From the NCBI GenBank assembly GCA_965208775.1, contig OZ242360.1, forward strand, positions 186,001 through 250,000: a stretch of 64,000 bases of DNA. The letters are read 5' to 3'. The first letter of the stretch is position 1; every line of letters begins with the position of its first letter. Both the position numbers and the translations under genes were made by a program. A model generated the notes under the pieces. The model was not told the DNA's origin. It did not search any database and saw only the letters and a program-made list of their open reading frames with translations. This DNA comes from JAPOVO01 sp026708165 (GTDB lineage: Bacteria; Chloroflexota; UBA11872; VXNJ01). Shown here in pieces: positions 60,655 through 64,000 of this stretch.

Positions 60655-62736
60655 ATGAGTCAGGTGACCAAATGGCCGAATGATGTTTATCGTCGTCTGC
60701 TCGTGGATATGCACGTTCCCGATTGGCATCCCGACTTGCTAAGTCGCTTCGATCCTGTCGAGTGTGTGGCGACAATCGCAAACGCCGGCTTTCAGTCATA
60801 CCAGCAATACGCGATCTCATGCGCCGGGTTGTGTCTGTGGCCCACGAAAGTTGGTGAGACACATTCAAACATGGGAGATCGGGATTACTTCGGAGAGGTG
60901 TTGGAAGAGTGTCGACGCCACGGCCTCCACACGGTCTGCTATTTCCACGTGATCTGGGACAACTGGGCCTACGAGAAGCATCCCGACTGGCGAGTCCGTC
61001 CCGCCGGTGGAGACGACAGGATAATGCAGGGCCGCTATGGATTCGCCTGCCCCAACTCCCCATACCGGGACTACATTCGCGACCTCCTACGCGAGCTTGT
61101 CAGCAGCTATGAATTTGAGGCAATTTTCGTCGATATGACGATGTGGCCCGATGTCTGCTATTGCACCCATTGCACCGCACGCTTTTGGAGCGAGCACGAT
61201 GCCGAACCGCCGCGAATCGTTGATTGGAACGATCCGGCGTGGAGGAAATTCCAGAGCGCCAGGCAGGCATGGCTACTGGACTTCGTTAATGAGATGACCC
61301 GCACCGTGAAGCAGATACGTCCCATATCCGTCTACCACCAGTTCGCAACCGTCTTCCATAGCTGGCAGCTCGGAGCACCGCTCGAGTTGGCGGAGGCTTG
61401 CGACTTCGTAACTGGAGATTTCTACGGAGGTCCAGCGTCACACTCGCTCGTATGCAAAGCGTACACCAGCCTGACTCGCGATCGCCCGTTCGAGATGGCC
61501 ACCTCCCGCACGATCGGCATGACCGACCACGTAACGATCAAGCCCAAGGACCAGATTCGGGTCGAATCGTTCGTTCCATCGCTTCACTCGGCAGCCCTCA
61601 TGCTGATAGATGCGATCAACGCCGATGGCACGCTTAATGGCGAAGTCTATGACTTCATGCGGGGGCTGAATGCCGAGCGAGCTCCATACGAAGAGTTCCT
61701 GGGCGGCGAACTGCTAGCGGACGTTGCGATCTACTACGACAAGGAGTCTATGTACAACCCTGACGAAAACGGCGTGCACGTGGCTGAGCTGCAGGCGATG
61801 GATGAACTTCCGCACCGAGACGCAGTCGTTGGAATGGCCAACACCATGCGAGAGGGCCATATTCCCTTCGGCGTGGTGACTAATGCGACTCTACACCAGC
61901 TAGGAAAATATCGAGCGGTCATTGTGCCTAACGTGCTGGAGATGAAGGAGTCTCAAGCCGCCGTGTTCAGGCAATTCGTCGAAGACGGCGGAGTGCTCTA
62001 CGCAAGCGGGCCGTCGTCGCTGGACCGGTTCCACGAGGCCGGGCCTCGTTATCTGCTGGAAGACGTATTGGGCGTCCGTTACATGGGAACGTTAGGGACA
62101 AGAGTGACGTATTTGACGCCTGTCGATGAGGCGGTGGCGAAGACTATCTGGCCGCAGGACCACCTTATATTCGGCGGACCGATGATTCAGGCGGAGATGC
62201 TGCCGGAAGCGGAGGTGCTGGCCACTGTGACGCTGCCGTTCACGGCGCCCGAAGCTGGACGCGCGATAGGCAGCCGCTTCGCGGCGATCATCAGCGATCC
62301 GCCAGCAGTCACGGCAGGTTCAGATCCCGGAATCGTCGTGCATTCTTACGGTAAGGGTAAGGCCGTCTGGGTTGCGGCACCGATTGAGTCCGTGGCTCAG
62401 CAGGTGAATGCAAGGCTCGTTCTCGCATTGTTGAAACGACTCTTGCCAGGACCGTACAAGTTTGAAGCGGAAACGCACTCGTCGATAGAGGTGACGCTGT
62501 TCGATCAGCCGGAGAACCAGCGTCTATTGCTGGGGATGCTGAACATGCAATCACACCTTCCGGCGATCCCAGTTGGCGCGACAATCAAGGTGCAGCTGCC
62601 CCATGGTCGAGACCCGAGCGGGGTGTTCCGTATACCCGACAACGAGGCGATAGCGTTCAAGAGAGCTGGTCCGTACGTAGAGATCGGATTCGAACCCTTC
62701 GAGACGCTGGCTATGGCACTTGTGGAGTACGAATAA
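60655..62736 (+). CDS. Hypothetical glycosyl hydrolase (GHL6-like) with beta-galactosidase trimerisation domain
   Basis: About 693 residues. The N-terminal barrel resembles hypothetical glycosyl hydrolase 6/alpha-L-fucosidase-like domains: HGLHTVCYFHVIWDNWAYEKHPDWRVRP, FEAIFVDMTMWPDVCYCTHCTARFW. The CYCTHC motif near 167-172 is shared by related barrels. The middle (about 340-480) looks like a beta-galactosidase trimerisation (class I glutamine amidotransferase-like) domain, ending in DGGVLYASGPSSLDRF. The last third is beta-rich. No signal peptide. GGAGGAGG touches the ATG; a GTG nine bases further is equally possible. Substrate unknown. Confidence 0.72.
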   Translation: MSQVTKWPNDVYRRLLVDMHVPDWHPDLLSRFDPVECVATIANAGFQSYQQYAISCAGLCLWPTKVGETHSNMGDRDYFGEVLEECRRHGLHTVCYFHVIWDNWAYEKHPDWRVRPAGGDDRIMQGRYGFACPNSPYRDYIRDLLRELVSSYEFEAIFVDMTMWPDVCYCTHCTARFWSEHDAEPPRIVDWNDPAWRKFQSARQAWLLDFVNEMTRTVKQIRPISVYHQFATVFHSWQLGAPLELAEACDFVTGDFYGGPASHSLVCKAYTSLTRDRPFEMATSRTIGMTDHVTIKPKDQIRVESFVPSLHSAALMLIDAINADGTLNGEVYDFMRGLNAERAPYEEFLGGELLADVAIYYDKESMYNPDENGVHVAELQAMDELPHRDAVVGMANTMREGHIPFGVVTNATLHQLGKYRAVIVPNVLEMKESQAAVFRQFVEDGGVLYASGPSSLDRFHEAGPRYLLEDVLGVRYMGTLGTRVTYLTPVDEAVAKTIWPQDHLIFGGPMIQAEMLPEAEVLATVTLPFTAPEAGRAIGSRFAAIISDPPAVTAGSDPGIVVHSYGKGKAVWVAAPIESVAQQVNARLVLALLKRLLPGPYKFEAETHSSIEVTLFDQPENQRLLLGMLNMQSHLPAIPVGATIKVQLPHGRDPSGVFRIPDNEAIAFKRAGPYVEIGFEPFETLAMALVEYE

Positions 62737-62852
62737 GCCTACGTAGCTTGGACGTGTGTTAGGGCCCGCCGGCATTCCACCGGCGGACGCGGGTGCATAC
62801 CGTCAAGCGATTCTGGAATGCGCCTGGCGCCGCGAGCACAATGTGCGGGCGT

Positions 62853-63632
62853 CTACTGCATGTGAATGCCGCCACACACGTTGATGGCCTGGCCAGTGAT
62901 GTAGTTGGAATCAGGAGAAGCCAGGAAGCTGACGAGATTGGCAACGTCTTCGGGCTGTTCCTGACTCCCGAGGGGAAATGTCTCAACCATCGCCTGCAGA
63001 GCGGCCCCCTTTTCTCGGCCCATCGCTTCGGAACGGACCGTGTCGATGTGGTCCCACATTCGAGTGTCGACAATGCCTGGGCAATAGGCATTGACGGTGA
63101 TGCCGTGAGGGGCGAGCTCCTTGGCCATGCATTGGGTCATTCAAATCACAGCGAACTTGCTGGCGGAATAGGCAAGCTGGTCCGAGCCGCCGCGGCGGCC
63201 GCCGATCGAGGACGCATTGATGATCTTGCTCCGTCCCTGCGCAATCATCTGGCGGCCAGCTTCACGGCCACACACGAAGACGCCGCGAACGTTGATGTTG
63301 ACGACACGATCGAAGTCTTCCAGAGTGGTGTCAAGAAAGGAACCAATGTGGATGACGCCAGCGTTGGCGACGAGTACGTCAAGACTGCCGAGCTCGCCGA
63401 CGATATTGGCAACTATTCGGCGGACGGTGTCTTCGTCCGAGATATCACCGGGAACAAGCAGGGCGCGGCCGCCAGCGGAGTGTATCGATTGCCGGACGGC
63501 GTCCAGCGTTTCAGCATCGACATCGTTTATGGCAACGGTGAAGCCATCGGCGGCGAGACGCAGGGAGACTGCGCGGCCAATGCCCCGGCCGGCATCGGTG
63601 ACCCACGCCACGGGAGCCTGTCGGTTGGACAT
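62853..63632 (-). pseudogene. Short-chain dehydrogenase/reductase broken by an in-frame TGA
   Basis: Reading from the ATG at 63632 (GGAGGAGG upstream) gives an SDR that stops at a TGA (63143-63141) right after YSASKFAVI, then continues in the same frame as TQCMAKELAPHGITVNAYCPG to the true end at 62853. In intact SDRs the position is usually Gly-Leu; here it is stop-Met, so one base change (GGA to TGA) explains it. The first cofactor Gly is also changed (VTDAGRGIG for VTGAGRGIG). C-terminal GQAINVCGGIHMQ is normal. A stop at a Gly position argues against selenocysteine. Either a pseudogene or a sequencing/assembly error; a TGAATG re-initiation producing two pieces is less likely. Confidence 0.75.
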
Positions 63633-63926
63633 TGCGCCTCCTCCGGCGATGGTCGCTCGACCAGCGCGAGTGTACGGAATCTGGAAGCAATGGCGATGAC
63701 GATACCAGCATATTGCACCTTCAACATGCCCCGGCCTGTCGGTGAGAGACCTCGACAAACGGGCACGGTACCCGGGCGGTGAGTAACGGTTTTTTGGCGA
63801 AGACTGGCTGTACGGCGGAAGCGGTCTCGTATTGCCTCCAGCTTCCAGGGCATCTCCGCGGACAATCAGTACTGAGTCTGGCCTGATGGCGCCAATCGCC
63901 CGCCCACGCATGCAATCCAGAGACTG

Positions 63927-64000
63927 CTAGAACCAACCGGCCGCGACCATATCGCGTGCAGATGCCACGTAGGGGATGGCGCCCGGTATTTGTGAGATTG
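63927..64000 (-). CDS. C-terminal end of an unidentified gene (partial)
   Basis: The last 23 residues of a minus-strand frame, ending in PYVASARDMVAAGWF and TAG at 63929-63927, are open to the right edge of the window. The residue pattern looks like a real C-terminus, but it is too short to assign a family. Confidence 0.3.
   Translation of the reverse strand, partial: ISQIPGAIPYVASARDMVAAGWF

Noticed and set aside
62853..63632. Second selenoprotein candidate (TGA in the SDR gene)
   Set aside because: The stop sits at a Gly column, not Cys, no hairpin was seen after it, and another cofactor residue is also changed; a nonsense mutation or error is simpler.
1..64000. CRISPR array, tRNA or rRNA genes, integrase or IS elements
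   Set aside because: I looked for regular spaced repeats, tRNA-like cloverleaf and mobile-element motifs and found none.

Overview
The window looks like one contig of a GC-rich, free-living or host-associated heterotrophic bacterium. The best guess is a Chloroflexota lineage resembling the marine SAR202 group. This rests on three things: sugar-binding lipoproteins with twin-arginine/lipobox leaders and long Val/Glu/Lys spacers, many phytanoyl-CoA-dioxygenase-like, Gfo/Idh/MocA, CaiB/BaiF and flavin enzymes, and the absence of any phage, plasmid or IS gene. It is inferred from gene content, not from a marker gene; no rRNA, tRNA or CRISPR was seen.

Layout. 1-5.4 kb: the 5' part of a sugar-binding lipoprotein gene, a pair of amidohydrolase-superfamily genes (one with intact metal ligands, one without), a creatinase-like M24 protein and an unrecognised gene. 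5.6-10.8 kb: two tandem PYROXD2-like FAD oxidoreductases, a PhyH dioxygenase and a Gfo/Idh enzyme. 11-20.5 kb: two near-duplicate sugar-binding proteins with the same leader (the second followed by MalF/MalG-type permeases), another PhyH protein, a DUF2961/GH172 hydrolase and an HpcH/HpaI aldolase. 20.7-25.6 kb: an SDR, a Gfo/Idh enzyme, a PhyH protein and two sugar isomerase/epimerase-like barrels. 25.8-27.6 kb: a DrrAB-type ABC exporter. 27.7-31.8 kb: two RidA paralogues around RraA-like and creatininase-like genes, then a glycosidase-like barrel. 32-44.8 kb: three Gfo/Idh genes, a second ABC sugar system on the minus strand with a DapA-type lyase and a PhyH protein, and a third ABC sugar system on the plus strand. 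44.8-48 kb: three envelope proteins, among them a DUF3179 protein whose frame is interrupted by a TGA exactly where the first Cys of its CxxC motif belongs. 48-64 kb: glycosidase-like barrels, an alkaline-phosphatase-superfamily phosphodiesterase, Gfo/Idh, a methyltransferase, a CoA-transferase/MaoC pair, an SDR, an LLM flavin oxidoreductase, an orphan oligopeptide-type binding protein, an SDR broken by an in-frame stop, and the tail of one more gene.

How it works together. Most genes fit uptake and stepwise oxidation of unusual carbohydrates and small organic molecules: lipoprotein plus two permeases import a sugar, with an ATPase that must be encoded elsewhere. Cytoplasmic dehydrogenases, isomerases, aldolases and dioxygenases then process it. 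The strongest discovery candidate is the apparent UGA-encoded selenocysteine (UxxC) in the DUF3179 protein at 46958-47950, with a hairpin just downstream of the UGA. Other items of note are the metal-less amidohydrolase translationally coupled to an intact one, and strong hairpins after the binding-protein genes.
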